Origin: HLUCCA09 sp039822045
Lineage (GTDB): Bacteria; Pseudomonadota; Alphaproteobacteria; Rhodobacterales; Rhodobacteraceae
Assembly: GCA_039822045.1 (NCBI GenBank)
Contig: JBCBMY010000008.1
Location: 186,001 to 250,000 of the forward strand
DNA: 64,000 nucleotides
Direction of reading: 5' to 3'
Program-made: the position numbers and the translations under genes
Notes under the pieces: model-generated
What the model was told of the DNA's origin: nothing
The model's database searches: none
The model's input: only the letters and a program-made list of their open reading frames with translations
Shown: positions 1 through 9,343 of the stretch, piece after piece
How the letters are laid out: the number at the start of each line of letters is the position of its first letter
Numbering within the stretch: position 1 is the stretch's first letter

Positions 1-188
1 AGCTCTACAGCTGGTGGTCCTATCGCTCGCCCGATTGGGACGGCGCCGACAAGGGCCGCCGCCTCGACCATATCTGGGCAACCCCCGACATCGCCTCGGC
101 CGCCCATTCCAGCCGAATCCTGCGCGATGTACGCGGCTGGGAGAAGCCCTCCGACCATGCCCCCGTCTTCGCATCGTTCGATCTCTGA
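1..188 (+). CDS. xthA: Exodeoxyribonuclease III, C-terminal end (partial)
   Basis: The window opens inside this gene, reading in the frame that uses codons at positions 3, 6, 9 and so on, and ends with TGA at 186-188. The visible 61 residues contain YSWWSYR, GRRLDHIWA and, near the end, GWEKPSDHAPV. This is the signature C-terminal block of ExoIII/AP endonucleases: the SDH triplet carries catalytic Asp and His, and the LDHIW segment lies in the nuclease core. The enzyme removes nucleotides from 3' ends and cleaves at abasic sites in base-excision repair. The N-terminal three quarters lie outside the window, so start and length cannot be judged. Confidence 0.9.
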   Translation, partial: LYSWWSYRSPDWDGADKGRRLDHIWATPDIASAAHSSRILRDVRGWEKPSDHAPVFASFDL

Positions 189-354
189 GCGGGGTGCGGC
201 GTCGGATCGGGCCAGGCGCCAGCACTTGCCACCGGCCCGGCGAGCGGCTCTGACCAACGGTGGCTTGCAACCACGCAGGGCATGCTCCATCTAAGCGGGC
301 GACGGATGCGAGGCGCGTGCCAATCGTGCAGCCTCATTCAGGAGGGCGAAAGCG

Positions 355-1275
355 ATGATCGAACTGGGACTGGGCAGCACAGCGCCTGCCGGGGACGACC
401 TGATCAAGGACAGCACGGAAGCCACTTTCATGGCCGATGTCGTCGACATGTCCATGCAGGTGCCCGTAGTCGTCGACTTCTGGGCCACCTGGTGCGGCCC
501 GTGCAAGACGCTCCAGCCCATTCTGGAAGAGGCGGTGCGCGCTGCCGGCGGTGCCGTGCGCATGGTCAAGGTCGATGTCGACCAGAACCAGCAGATCGCC
601 GCGCAACTGCGCATTCAGTCGATTCCCACCGTCTATGCCTTCTGGCAGGGTCAGCCGGTCGACGGGTTTCAGGGCAACGTTCCGGGCAGCGAGATCAAGG
701 CGTTCATCGATCGCCTGATCGAGGCATCCGGCGGGGCGGCTCCGGGCGGCGGCCTCGACGAGGCGGTCGCAGCGGCCGAGCAGATGCTCGAAGAGGGCGC
801 CGCCGTCGATGCCGCCCAAACCTTTGCCGCCGTTCTGGGGGAGGACCCGTCGCACGCCGCGGCCTATGGCGGCCTCGTCCGCGCCCATCTTGCCATGGAT
901 GAGGTCGACAAGGCCGAAGCCCTGCTCGACGGTGCCCCCGACGAAATCGCCGAGACGCCCGAGATCGAGGCGGCGCGCGCTCAGGTCGATCTGGCCCGCC
1001 AGGCCGAGAAGGCCGGCCCCCTGGCCGAGCTGTCGTCCCGGGTCGCCGCGGCTCCCGACGATCATCAGGCGCGCTTTGATCTCGCCACCGCGCTCCATGC
1101 TGCGGGCCAGGTCGAGGAAGCGGTCGACGAGCTGCTGGAGCTCTTCCGCCGCGACCGCGAGTGGGACGATGGCGCAGCCAAGACGCAGCTCTTCAAGATC
1201 TTCGATGCCCTCCCTGCCAAAGACCCGGTGGTCCTCAAGGGCCGGCGCCGGCTTTCGTCGATGATCTTCGCCTGA
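355..1275 (+). CDS. cnoX: Thioredoxin-TPR co-chaperone CnoX (YbbN family)
   Basis: This 306-residue protein has a thioredoxin domain at about residues 22-118, with the motif WCGPC at 46-50, followed by an alpha-helical TPR-like region at about 125-300 that is rich in Ala and Glu. That architecture matches CnoX/YbbN, a holdase that protects proteins from oxidative aggregation and hands them to GroEL or DnaK. The family's active site varies; here both cysteines of CxxC are kept, so redox activity is possible, as in Caulobacter CnoX. The ATG is supported by GGAGG 9 nt upstream. It lies in one direction with the LON-domain gene 38 nt downstream, and a shared transcript is likely. Confidence 0.9.
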   Translation: MIELGLGSTAPAGDDLIKDSTEATFMADVVDMSMQVPVVVDFWATWCGPCKTLQPILEEAVRAAGGAVRMVKVDVDQNQQIAAQLRIQSIPTVYAFWQGQPVDGFQGNVPGSEIKAFIDRLIEASGGAAPGGGLDEAVAAAEQMLEEGAAVDAAQTFAAVLGEDPSHAAAYGGLVRAHLAMDEVDKAEALLDGAPDEIAETPEIEAARAQVDLARQAEKAGPLAELSSRVAAAPDDHQARFDLATALHAAGQVEEAVDELLELFRRDREWDDGAAKTQLFKIFDALPAKDPVVLKGRRRLSSMIFA

Positions 1276-1313
1276 GCGTTGCCGTGGCGGGCCGGGCAGC
1301 TAGGTCCAACCCC

Positions 1314-1961
1314 ATGACAGCGCTCATCGATCTCCCCGAGGCTATTCCGCTTTTCCCGCTGCCCGGGGCGTTGTTGCTGCCAAGGGCGCGCTTGCCCCTT
1401 CACATTTTCGAGCCGCGCTATCTGGCCATGCTCGACGACACGATGAAAACGGGCCATCGGCTGATCGGCATGGTCCAGCCCCGCGAAGTGCCCGAGGGCA
1501 GCGCCCGCCGGCTCCATACCATAGGCTGCGCCGGCCGGCTCACCGGCTTCTCGGAAACCGAGGATGGCCGTTACATGATCACGCTCTCGGGCATCTCCCG
1601 GTATCGGATCACGCGCGAGGTCGATGGCTTCACGCCCTATCTGCGGGCCGAAATTGAATGGGCTGGGTTCGAGCGCGACCGCGGCCCGGCCGAGGAGGAT
1701 CCTTCGTTCGACCGCCCAGATTTCCTCAAGCTCCTGTCGCGCTTCTTTGCTGCGCGGGCCCTGTCGACGGATTGGGACAGCCTGAAGGAAGCCGAGGAGG
1801 AGCTTCTGATCAACTCGCTCTCGATGCTCTGTCCGTTTGAGGTTGAGGACAAGCAAGCGCTACTGGAGGCGCCGTCGCTCTCGACGCGGCGCGAGACGCT
1901 GGTCACGTTGATCGAGTTTGCCCTTCGCAGCGGCGGTGAGGGAGAGGAGATTGTGCAATGA
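1314..1961 (+). CDS. LON peptidase substrate-binding domain protein
   Basis: This 215-residue protein begins MTALIDLPEAIPLFPLPG and contains PLHIFEPRYLAML, the conserved start of the Lon N-terminal (LON) domain. No ATPase or protease domain follows, so it is a stand-alone LON-domain protein, a conserved family of uncertain role in alphaproteobacteria. A longer in-frame reading from 1161 would overlap cnoX; the ATG at 1314 starts exactly at the family's usual N terminus. Its last codon overlaps the start of the next gene (ATGA), so the two are translationally coupled. Function in protein quality control is an inference from the domain and from the neighbouring cnoX. Confidence 0.88.
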   Translation: MTALIDLPEAIPLFPLPGALLLPRARLPLHIFEPRYLAMLDDTMKTGHRLIGMVQPREVPEGSARRLHTIGCAGRLTGFSETEDGRYMITLSGISRYRITREVDGFTPYLRAEIEWAGFERDRGPAEEDPSFDRPDFLKLLSRFFAARALSTDWDSLKEAEEELLINSLSMLCPFEVEDKQALLEAPSLSTRRETLVTLIEFALRSGGEGEEIVQ

Positions 1962-2149
1962 CCGACGCGCCCACGACTCACGGCCACGACCGGCGTATGC
2001 TCGAGGCCCTCGTCTGCCCCCAAACCCATGCAACGCTGAGCTACGACGCCGAGCGGCAAGAGCTCTATTGCCGGGCCACCCACCTTGCCTATCCGATCCG
2101 GCAGGGCATCCCCGTGATGGTGGTCGACGAGGCCCGGCAGCGCGATTAG
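1958..2149 (+). CDS. Trm112-like protein (UPF0434 family)
   Basis: This 63-residue protein has the core LEALVCPQTHATLSY and the tail AYPIRQGIPVMV, the hallmark of the bacterial Trm112/YcaR family, small zinc-ribbon-like proteins. Eukaryotic and archaeal Trm112 activates methyltransferases; the bacterial role is not settled. Here only C20 and C37 are present, so a full four-Cys zinc site is not seen. The start codon overlaps the stop of the LON-domain gene by 4 nt, which indicates operon expression. The gene ends 14 nt before the convergent UbiH-family gene. Confidence 0.85.
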   Translation: MTDAPTTHGHDRRMLEALVCPQTHATLSYDAERQELYCRATHLAYPIRQGIPVMVVDEARQRD

Positions 2150-2163
2150 CGCCGTATCGGCGA

Positions 2164-3384
2164 CTACAAAGTCTCTCCCCGCAAGAGCCGCGGCACATCG
2201 CCCGTGAGCCCCGCCGCCTCTCGGATGAACCCGCGCCGAAGCCCGGGCATGCGCTGAACCAGCCCCATCCCCAGATCGCGACCAATGCGGAGCACGGCAC
2301 TGTCGTTGGAAAACAGCCGGTTGAAGCCGTCGGTCGCTACGGCCAGCGCCATCCGGTCGAAGCTCCGCCACCGCCGGTGCCGCTCCAGCACCTGCGCTGT
2401 GCCGATATCCTCGCCCCGCCGGCGCGCCTCGGCCAACACCTCGGCCAAGCTCGCCACATCGCGCAGGCCCTGGTTCAGACCCTGCCCGGCAATCGGGTGC
2501 ACCGTCTGGGCGGCATCGCCCACCAGCGCCAGCCGCTCGCCCACGATGCGCGCCGCGAGCGACAGCTCCAGCGGGTAGGCATAGCGCGCCCCGGCCAGCG
2601 ACAGCGCCCCTAGAAAACCGCCAAAGCGCGGCCGCAGCGCCGAGAGGAACCCCTCGTCATCGAGCGCCGCTATGTGCTCGGCCAGCGCCCGCCGCTCCGA
2701 CCACACGATCGATGACCGGTTGTCGGTCAGCGGCAATATGGCCAGCGGCCCGCCCGGCATGAAAAACTGATGAGCGCATCCCCCGTGAGGCTTCTCATGG
2801 GCCACCGCGCACACCAGCGCCATCTGCCCATAGCCCCATCCCGTCCGCCCGATGCCTGCGCGTGCGGCCGTCCCGCTCCGCTTGCCGTCTGCGCCCACCA
2901 GAAGGGGCGCGCGCAGCACCGAGCCCGAGGCCAACGTCACCTCCATCGCCGCCGGGCCGACACTCTGCGCCACAACGGTCTCGCCGGGCCGGTGATCGAT
3001 CAAGTCCGCGCTATCGACCGCCTCCAACAACGCGGCGCGCAGGTGCCGGTCCTCGACCATGAAGCCCATCGGCCCCTCTTCGATCTCGGCGTGATCGAAA
3101 TGCAGGAAGAAGGGCGAGGCGCCTTCCCCCGGCCGCCCGTCCGAGGCCTTGATGTCGAGGATCGGCTGCGCGTGCGCGGCCAGCCCGTCCCAAAGACCAA
3201 GCGCCACCAACAGCCGCTGCGACGCCGCCGCCAGCGCATAGGACCGGCCGTCAAACCCCGGCGCGGCGCGCGTCTCACGCGGCAGGCTGTCGATCAGCGT
3301 TACCGAAAGGCCCGCCCGGGCCGTGGCAAGGGCAAGGGCCGTACCGCCAAGTCCCCCGCCGCAAATGATAAGATCACCGTCCAT
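2164..3384 (-). CDS. UbiH/VisC-family FAD-dependent monooxygenase
   Basis: A 406-residue flavoprotein hydroxylase. It shows the N-terminal dinucleotide motif GGGLGG at residues 9-14, the second FAD motif LLVGADGKRS in mid-protein, and the C-terminal GD motif LALVGDAAQTVHPIAGQG, which binds the FAD ribityl chain. This set defines the UbiH/UbiF/VisC/Coq6 group, which hydroxylates the ubiquinone ring. Which position it acts on cannot be told from sequence, so no symbol is given. The frame stays open upstream to 3849, but MDGDLIICGG at 3384 is the only start that puts the nucleotide fold at the N terminus. It is divergent from the amidase, with 96 nt between them. Confidence 0.88.
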   Translation of the reverse strand: MDGDLIICGGGLGGTALALATARAGLSVTLIDSLPRETRAAPGFDGRSYALAAASQRLLVALGLWDGLAAHAQPILDIKASDGRPGEGASPFFLHFDHAEIEEGPMGFMVEDRHLRAALLEAVDSADLIDHRPGETVVAQSVGPAAMEVTLASGSVLRAPLLVGADGKRSGTAARAGIGRTGWGYGQMALVCAVAHEKPHGGCAHQFFMPGGPLAILPLTDNRSSIVWSERRALAEHIAALDDEGFLSALRPRFGGFLGALSLAGARYAYPLELSLAARIVGERLALVGDAAQTVHPIAGQGLNQGLRDVASLAEVLAEARRRGEDIGTAQVLERHRRWRSFDRMALAVATDGFNRLFSNDSAVLRIGRDLGMGLVQRMPGLRRGFIREAAGLTGDVPRLLRGETL

Positions 3385-3480
3385 AACGTCCCAGATACGT
3401 GCGGCGCGACCAATGTCCATGCGCTCTGGCGTCCCGTGCGCATGCCCGTTAGCGTCGCCCGCGGCAAGGCGGAGGGCAGG

Positions 3481-4806
3481 ATGGACTGGACGGGGATGAG
3501 TGCGGCCGCGATGGGCCGCGAGATCGAGGCGGGCCGGATCGATCCGCTCGGCCTCACCGAAGAGCATCTCTCTGCCATCGAGGGCCACGCCCACGGCGCC
3601 AGCATCTATGCCCGGCTCACCCCCGACCGCGCCCGCGCCGAAGCCGCGGCCGCCCGCGACCGCGCACGTTCCGGCCTCCGGCGCGGCCCGCTCGACGGTG
3701 TGCCGATCTCGTGGAAAGACCTCTTCGACACAGCCGGCGTCGCAACGGAATCGGGCTCGCGCCTCCTCGAAGGCCGCACGCCCGACCGCGACGCCAAGGT
3801 GCTTGCCCGCGCCACCACCGCCGGTCTTGTCTGCCTCGGCAAAACCCACCAGACAGAGCTCGCCTTCTCGGGTCTGGGGCTCAACCCGATGACGGCCACA
3901 CCGCCCTGCGTGAACGATCCCGACGCTGTCCCCGGCGGCTCGTCGTCGGGTGCCGCGACCTCGGTCGCTTTCGGTCTTGCCGCGGCGGGGATCGGCTCCG
4001 ACACGGGCGGCTCGGTCCGCGTCCCGGCGGCGTGGAACGATCTGGTCGGCCTCAAAACCACCTCGGGCCTCCTGTCGCTCGCCGGCGTCGTGCCCCTTGC
4101 CGCGCGGTTCGACACCGCCGGCCCCCTGACCCGCACGGTCGAAGACGCCGCGCTCCTGCTAAGCGCGTTGGGCGGCGGCGCTGCGCCCGACCTTGCCAGC
4201 GTAAGCCTCAAGGGCCGCTGGTTCTTCGCACTCCAGACCGTCGCGATGGACGATCTGCGCGAGGGTCCGTCCGAGGGCTATGCCGCCGCGCTGGCCGCGC
4301 TCAAGGCCGCCGGGGCAGAGATCGTCGAGGGCGAGATTCCCGCCGTGGGCGAGGCGCTCGGTCTGGCCGGCCCGCTCTACACCGCCGAAGCCTATGGCAC
4401 CTGGGGCGAGACGATCGAGGCCGCACCCGACAAGATGTTCGGCCCCGTGCGCGAACGGTTCCGGGCCGGGCAGGGGGTGAGCGGTCCCGACTATGTGCGC
4501 GGCTGGCAACGGCTCGATGCCCTCCGCGCAACCTATGCCGAGGCCACGGCAAGCTACGATGCCGTCCTCGTGCCCACGGCGCCGCTTCTGCCGCCGAACC
4601 GGGCGGCGCTTGAAGCAGACGACGCGTTCTTCACCTCCGAGAACCTGCTCGCGCTGCGCAATACGCGGATCGGCAACCTCATGGGCGTCTGCGCCCTGAC
4701 GCTGCCCACCGGCGTGCCGTCGACAGGCATCACCCTGATGTGCCCTCCGATGAACGAGGCGCACCTTCTGCGCCTCGGCGCCGCCGCCGAAGCCGCCCTC
4801 GGATAG
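3481..4806 (+). CDS. Amidase (amidase signature family)
   Basis: This 441-residue enzyme carries the amidase-signature catalytic triad: Lys79 in GVPISWKDLFD, the cis-Ser154 in GGSSSGAAT and nucleophile Ser178 in GSDTGGSVRVP. These enzymes hydrolyse amide bonds through a Ser-cisSer-Lys mechanism. The family includes GatA, but no gatB or gatC lies nearby, so a general amide hydrolase is more likely; the substrate is unknown. The start at 3481 (MDWTGMSAAAM) was chosen over an ATG at 3442 because the latter adds only a basic, non-conserved extension. The first codons lie in the divergent region shared with the UbiH-family gene. Confidence 0.88.
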   Translation: MDWTGMSAAAMGREIEAGRIDPLGLTEEHLSAIEGHAHGASIYARLTPDRARAEAAAARDRARSGLRRGPLDGVPISWKDLFDTAGVATESGSRLLEGRTPDRDAKVLARATTAGLVCLGKTHQTELAFSGLGLNPMTATPPCVNDPDAVPGGSSSGAATSVAFGLAAAGIGSDTGGSVRVPAAWNDLVGLKTTSGLLSLAGVVPLAARFDTAGPLTRTVEDAALLLSALGGGAAPDLASVSLKGRWFFALQTVAMDDLREGPSEGYAAALAALKAAGAEIVEGEIPAVGEALGLAGPLYTAEAYGTWGETIEAAPDKMFGPVRERFRAGQGVSGPDYVRGWQRLDALRATYAEATASYDAVLVPTAPLLPPNRAALEADDAFFTSENLLALRNTRIGNLMGVCALTLPTGVPSTGITLMCPPMNEAHLLRLGAAAEAALG

Positions 4807-4980
4807 GGCCCAACGCACCCGATCCCAGGCCCAAGCAGCGCCCGCCAACCTAATCTCGGCGGCCACCGTTCGGCCAGCTCCAAAGCGCTCTCCAGGCCCT
4901 GACCGAAAAGCCACATCGCGCCCTCCCCCGCGCCGTTTTTCTGGACCGCGCCACACCCCCTCGCTACTCTTATGCCAAAC

Positions 4981-5016
4981 GAGGCGGAAACAGCCTCGGT
5001 CCTGAGGCAGTTTTCT
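4981..5016 (+). promoter_or_regulatory. Candidate attenuator-like overlapping hairpins before dapC
   Basis: Three short complementary blocks follow one another: GAGGC (4981-4985), GCCTC (4993-4997) and GAGGC (5004-5008), then TTTTCT. The middle block can pair with either neighbour. The second pairing gives a 5-bp stem plus a G-T pair, with a tetraloop, directly before the T-run, as in an intrinsic terminator. It lies 23 nt upstream of the aminotransferase ATG. The stems are short, so this is a weak inference. Confidence 0.25.
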
Positions 5017-5038
5017 AAGCGAGTGTCAGCTTCGCGCC

Positions 5039-6238
5039 ATGATGGTTCCTGAGCGGTTTTCGGGCCTGCCGGAATACGCCTTTCCGCGTTTGCGGAGGCT
5101 TCTGGACGGGCTGACGCCCGGCGGACCGGTCGTCGACATGACGATCGGTGAGCCGCGTCATCCCATGCCTGACTTTCTGATGGACGTGCTGGCGTCGCAG
5201 TCGCAGGGCTTCGCCAAGTACCCGCCCAACGAGGGCGCCGAAGATCTGCGCGTCGCCATTGCCGAGTGGATTGGCCGCCGCTACGGCGACGCGGCCGACC
5301 CGGCGACCGAGATCCTCGCACTGAATGGCACCCGTGAGGGCCTCTTCAATGCCGGTCTCGCCCTCTGCCCCGAGGCCAAGGCGGGCAGTCGACCGGTCGT
5401 CCTGGTCCCCAACCCGTTCTACCAGGTCTACGCCGTCGCGGCCGCCGCTGCAGGAGCCGAGCCGGTCTTCGTGAACGCCACCGCCGAAACGGGCTTTCTG
5501 CCAGATTTCGCCAGCCTTGCGCCCGAGATCCTCGACCGGACCGCCATCGCCTACATTTGCTCGCCGTCCAACCCCCAGGGCGCCGTCGCCGACCGCGCCT
5601 ATTGGCAGACGCTTCTGACCCTGGCCGAGCAGCACGACTTTCTGGTGTTCGCCGATGAGTGCTATTCCGAGATCTGGCGCAGCGCCGCCCCCACCGGCGC
5701 CTGGCAGGTGGCCCACGAGATGGGCATCAGCCGCGAGCGCATCCTGATCTTCCACTCTCTGTCGAAACGCTCGAACCTGCCGGGCCTCCGCGCGGGCTTC
5801 TGCGCCACCGGCGCCGCCAATATGGCCCAGCTTCGGCGCCTGCGCTCCTATGCCGGCGCGCCGCTGCCCCTTCCGGTCCAGCACGCCGCCGCCGCCTGCT
5901 GGCGCGACGAGAGCCACGTGGTCCGCTCGCGCAAGCTCTACCACGAGAAATACCGGATCGCCGACGGGATCATGGGTGGCCTTGAGGGCTATGTGCCCCC
6001 CGAGGGCGGCTTCTTCCTGTGGCTGCCCGTGCCGGACAGTCTGGGCAATGGCGAGGAAGCGGCCCGCGCGATCTATGTGCGGACGGGAGTGAAGCTTTTG
6101 CCCGGAGCCTATCTCAGCCGCGACACGGCCGAGGGGAACCCGGGAGACCGATATATCCGCGTGGCCATGGTGGCCGACGCGGGCGAGATGGCGCGCGGGC
6201 TCGAAGCCGTGCGCGCGATGCTGGACGGGAGTGCGTGA
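5039..6238 (+). CDS. dapC: PLP-dependent aminotransferase, DapC-type (succinyldiaminopimelate aminotransferase)
   Basis: This 399-residue class I/II aminotransferase has the PLP-lysine at K243 within FHSLSKRSNLPGLRAGF, a motif typical of the proteobacterial DapC group, and an aspartate-bearing strand FADECYSEIW before it. DapC transaminates N-succinyl-2-amino-6-ketopimelate in lysine and peptidoglycan precursor synthesis. Class I aminotransferases are easily mis-assigned, so the substrate is inferred. The stop overlaps the ftsK start (TGATG), so dapC and ftsK are probably one transcript. Possible alternating hairpins lie just upstream. Confidence 0.78.
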   Translation: MMVPERFSGLPEYAFPRLRRLLDGLTPGGPVVDMTIGEPRHPMPDFLMDVLASQSQGFAKYPPNEGAEDLRVAIAEWIGRRYGDAADPATEILALNGTREGLFNAGLALCPEAKAGSRPVVLVPNPFYQVYAVAAAAAGAEPVFVNATAETGFLPDFASLAPEILDRTAIAYICSPSNPQGAVADRAYWQTLLTLAEQHDFLVFADECYSEIWRSAAPTGAWQVAHEMGISRERILIFHSLSKRSNLPGLRAGFCATGAANMAQLRRLRSYAGAPLPLPVQHAAAACWRDESHVVRSRKLYHEKYRIADGIMGGLEGYVPPEGGFFLWLPVPDSLGNGEEAARAIYVRTGVKLLPGAYLSRDTAEGNPGDRYIRVAMVADAGEMARGLEAVRAMLDGSA

Positions 6239-9200
6239 TGGCCTATCAGACGAAACAGCGAGACCCATTGCTCGACAGCGCCATGCAAGCGGCGCTCGAA
6301 AAGCGCGGGCGCGAGCTGATCGGCCTTGTCCTTCTGGCTGCGGGCCTGGCGACGGCGATGATGCTTGCGAGCTATGTGCCCGACGATGCCTCGTTCTTCT
6401 CCTCGCAGGGCACGCCCGCGCAGAACTGGCTCGGCCGGCTCGGCGCGTCGATGGCGGCGCCCCTCGTCATCGTTGTGGGCCTCGGTGCCTGGGTGATTGC
6501 GGGCCTCTTTCTGGCCTGGGGCCTGCGCGTGGCGGCCAATCGCGGGGTCGACCGCGCCATCGCCCGCGCGGTGTTTTCGCCGGTCGCGATCGTTATGGCG
6601 GCGGTCTACGCCTCCACGCTGGTACCCGGCGAGACCTGGGCCCACAGTTTCGGCCTGGGCGGCCTATTGGGAGACACGACGCTCGGCGCACTCCTCAACA
6701 TCCTGCCCGTCAAGGCGTCGGCTGGCCTCAAGGCCATCGCGCTGCCTCTCGGCTTGGGCGCCATCGCCCTCTTTCTCTTCTCGGCCGGTTTCACGATGGC
6801 CGAGCTCCGGCACATCACCCGCTTCGTGGTCTATGGCGTCCTGATGGCCTACGACAGCATTGCGCGCGTCGTGGCGACGGGGGCCTCCGGCACGGCCGCC
6901 GCAGCACAGTCCTTCGCGGCCCACCGGGCGGCCCGGCGCGATGCCCGGATCGAGTCCGACGTGCTGATCGATGAGGGTGATGAGGAGGAGTTCACGCCAC
7001 GCCCGCTGCGCATCCCCGACGAGCCGCCGGTCACCCGGACTGCCGCGCGCGAGGCCGCCACGCCCGCCCCGCGCCCGGGTCTCCTCAGCCAGGTCTCGGG
7101 CCTCGTACGGCGCGCGCCCGAGCCCGCGCTCGAGCCTGAGCTCCCCGAGGTGGATGCGCCCGATCTGGCCGAGGCCCCGCCTGACGACCGCATCCGCGCC
7201 CGAATTTCAGACGCCATCCGCGCCCGGGCCCGCACCGGCCAGCATGTCAAACCGCAGCCGGTCGGCCGCGCCGAGCCACCGCTCCGCCGCCCGAAAAAGC
7301 CCGATCCGCTGCTGATCAAGGTCCCGGGCGCCGTGCCTGCCGCCCCGATGGCCGCGCTCGACATGGAGCCCGACGCGCTGTCGCCCTACACGCCGCCGCC
7401 TGCGGCACTTCCTGAACCGCCGTCGCCGGCCGTCGCCCCTGAGCACGGCGCGGACCCGGTCGATGCATCCCGGTTCGATACGCCCGACGACGACGATGGG
7501 CAGGACCTTCGCGCGCTCGACCCAGAGGATGACGACGTCGCCAATGTCTTCGGCCACGACGCCACGCCTCCGGCCCAACGTGGCCTGCAGATCGCGCCGC
7601 GCATCCTGCCCCAAAGCCAGCCTGAGCCGCGCCCGGTCGTCCAGCATCCACCGCGCCGCACCGCCATGCCCTCGCGCCAGGCCTGCGCCGAGGCCCAGCC
7701 CTCGCTCGCCTTCGAGGCCGAGGAAGACGTCTACGAGGTGCCCCCGCTGTCGCTTCTTGCAAGCCCCAGCAGCGTCGTCCGCCACGTCCTTCCCGACGAG
7801 GCGCTCGAGGAAAACGCCCGCATGCTCGAAAACGTGCTCGACGATTACGGCGTGAAGGGCGAGATCGTGTCGGTGCGTCCCGGCCCGGTCGTCACGATGT
7901 ACGAGCTTGAGCCCGCCCCGGGCCTCAAGGCCTCCCGCGTGATCGGTCTGGCCGACGATATCGCGCGCTCGATGTCGGCGCTCGCCGCTCGCGTCTCGAC
8001 TGTCCCTGGCCGCTCCGTCATCGGCATCGAGCTTCCGAACGCGAACCGCGAAAAAGTCGTCCTGCGCGAGATCCTCTCGGCCCGCGAATATGGCGACACC
8101 TCCGCCCGCCTGCCGCTCGCCCTCGGCAAGGATATCGGCGGCGCGCCCGTCGTCGCGAACCTCGCCAAGATGCCCCACCTCCTGATCGCGGGCACCACCG
8201 GCTCCGGTAAGTCGGTCGCGATCAACACCATGATCCTGTCGCTTCTCTATCGGCTCCGGCCCGACGAGTGCCGCCTGATCATGATCGACCCCAAGATGCT
8301 GGAACTCAGCGTCTATGACGGCATTCCCCATCTCCTCAGCCCCGTTGTGACCGACCCGAAAAAGGCCGTCGTCGCGCTGAAATGGGTCGTGGCCGAGATG
8401 GAGGACCGCTACCGCAAGATGTCGAAAATGGGCGTGCGGAACATCGAGGGCTATAACGGCCGCGTGCAGGACGCGCTCGACAAGGGCGAGCTGTTCTCGC
8501 GCACGGTTCAGACGGGCTTTGACGACGAAACCGGCGAACCCGTCTTCGAAACCGAAGAGTTCGCGCCCGAGCGCATCCCCTACATCGTCGTGGTGGTCGA
8601 CGAGATGGCCGACCTGATGATGGTCGCCGGCAAGGAGATCGAGGCCTGCATCCAGCGTCTGGCCCAGATGGCCCGCGCCTCGGGCATTCACCTCATCATG
8701 GCCACCCAGCGCCCCTCCGTCGACGTCATCACCGGCACGATCAAGGCGAACTTCCCCACCCGGATCTCATTCCAGGTGACGTCCAAGGTCGACAGCCGCA
8801 CGATCCTGGGCGAGATGGGCGCCGAGCAGCTCCTCGGCATGGGCGACATGCTCTACATGGCCGGCGGCGGCAAGATCACCCGCGTCCATGGCCCCTTCGT
8901 CAGCGACGAAGAGGTCGAGGAGATCGTCAACCACCTCAAGGTCTTCGGCCCGCCCGATTATGTCGGCGGCGTGCAAGATGGCCCCGACGAGGACCGCGAG
9001 GGCGACATCGACGCGGTCCTCGGCCTTGCAACAGGCGGCAACACCGACGGCGAGGACGCGCTCTACGACCAGGCGGTCGCCATCGTCGCCAGGGACCGCA
9101 AGTGCTCGACCTCCTATATCCAAAGGAAGCTCGCCATCGGCTACAACAAGGCTGCGCGCCTGGTGGAGCAGATGGAAGATAACGGTGTCGTCGGCCCTTC

Positions 9201-9243
9201 GAACTCGGTCGGCAAACGCGAGATCCTGGTGCCCGAAATCTGA
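6238..9243 (+). CDS. ftsK: DNA translocase FtsK
   Basis: This 1001-residue protein starts with about four membrane helices (roughly residues 22-200), then a Pro/Ala/Glu-rich linker (about 230-520). The motor domain carries Walker A AGTTGSGKS near residue 655 and Walker B VVVVDEMADL. It ends in the winged-helix gamma domain (ARDRKCSTSYIQRKLAIGYN), which reads KOPS-type polar DNA sequences. FtsK sits at the septum, pumps the chromosome terminus and activates XerCD at dif. The length is ordinary for an alphaproteobacterial FtsK. Its ATG overlaps the stop of the aminotransferase gene, and lolA follows 100 nt downstream on the same strand. Confidence 0.96.
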   Translation: MAYQTKQRDPLLDSAMQAALEKRGRELIGLVLLAAGLATAMMLASYVPDDASFFSSQGTPAQNWLGRLGASMAAPLVIVVGLGAWVIAGLFLAWGLRVAANRGVDRAIARAVFSPVAIVMAAVYASTLVPGETWAHSFGLGGLLGDTTLGALLNILPVKASAGLKAIALPLGLGAIALFLFSAGFTMAELRHITRFVVYGVLMAYDSIARVVATGASGTAAAAQSFAAHRAARRDARIESDVLIDEGDEEEFTPRPLRIPDEPPVTRTAAREAATPAPRPGLLSQVSGLVRRAPEPALEPELPEVDAPDLAEAPPDDRIRARISDAIRARARTGQHVKPQPVGRAEPPLRRPKKPDPLLIKVPGAVPAAPMAALDMEPDALSPYTPPPAALPEPPSPAVAPEHGADPVDASRFDTPDDDDGQDLRALDPEDDDVANVFGHDATPPAQRGLQIAPRILPQSQPEPRPVVQHPPRRTAMPSRQACAEAQPSLAFEAEEDVYEVPPLSLLASPSSVVRHVLPDEALEENARMLENVLDDYGVKGEIVSVRPGPVVTMYELEPAPGLKASRVIGLADDIARSMSALAARVSTVPGRSVIGIELPNANREKVVLREILSAREYGDTSARLPLALGKDIGGAPVVANLAKMPHLLIAGTTGSGKSVAINTMILSLLYRLRPDECRLIMIDPKMLELSVYDGIPHLLSPVVTDPKKAVVALKWVVAEMEDRYRKMSKMGVRNIEGYNGRVQDALDKGELFSRTVQTGFDDETGEPVFETEEFAPERIPYIVVVVDEMADLMMVAGKEIEACIQRLAQMARASGIHLIMATQRPSVDVITGTIKANFPTRISFQVTSKVDSRTILGEMGAEQLLGMGDMLYMAGGGKITRVHGPFVSDEEVEEIVNHLKVFGPPDYVGGVQDGPDEDREGDIDAVLGLATGGNTDGEDALYDQAVAIVARDRKCSTSYIQRKLAIGYNKAARLVEQMEDNGVVGPSNSVGKREILVPEI

Positions 9244-9343
9244 TCGGCCACCTGCGCACAACGGCCCGCGCGCCAAGCGCTCACCCGCTTGTGACGGACA
9301 AATGCGCTTTCGCCCGGCCGGCAGATGCCCCACATTCAGGCGC

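Noticed and set aside
3385..3849. Longer N terminus for the UbiH-family gene
   Set aside because: It would overlap the amidase on the other strand and put 155 unrelated residues before the FAD fold.
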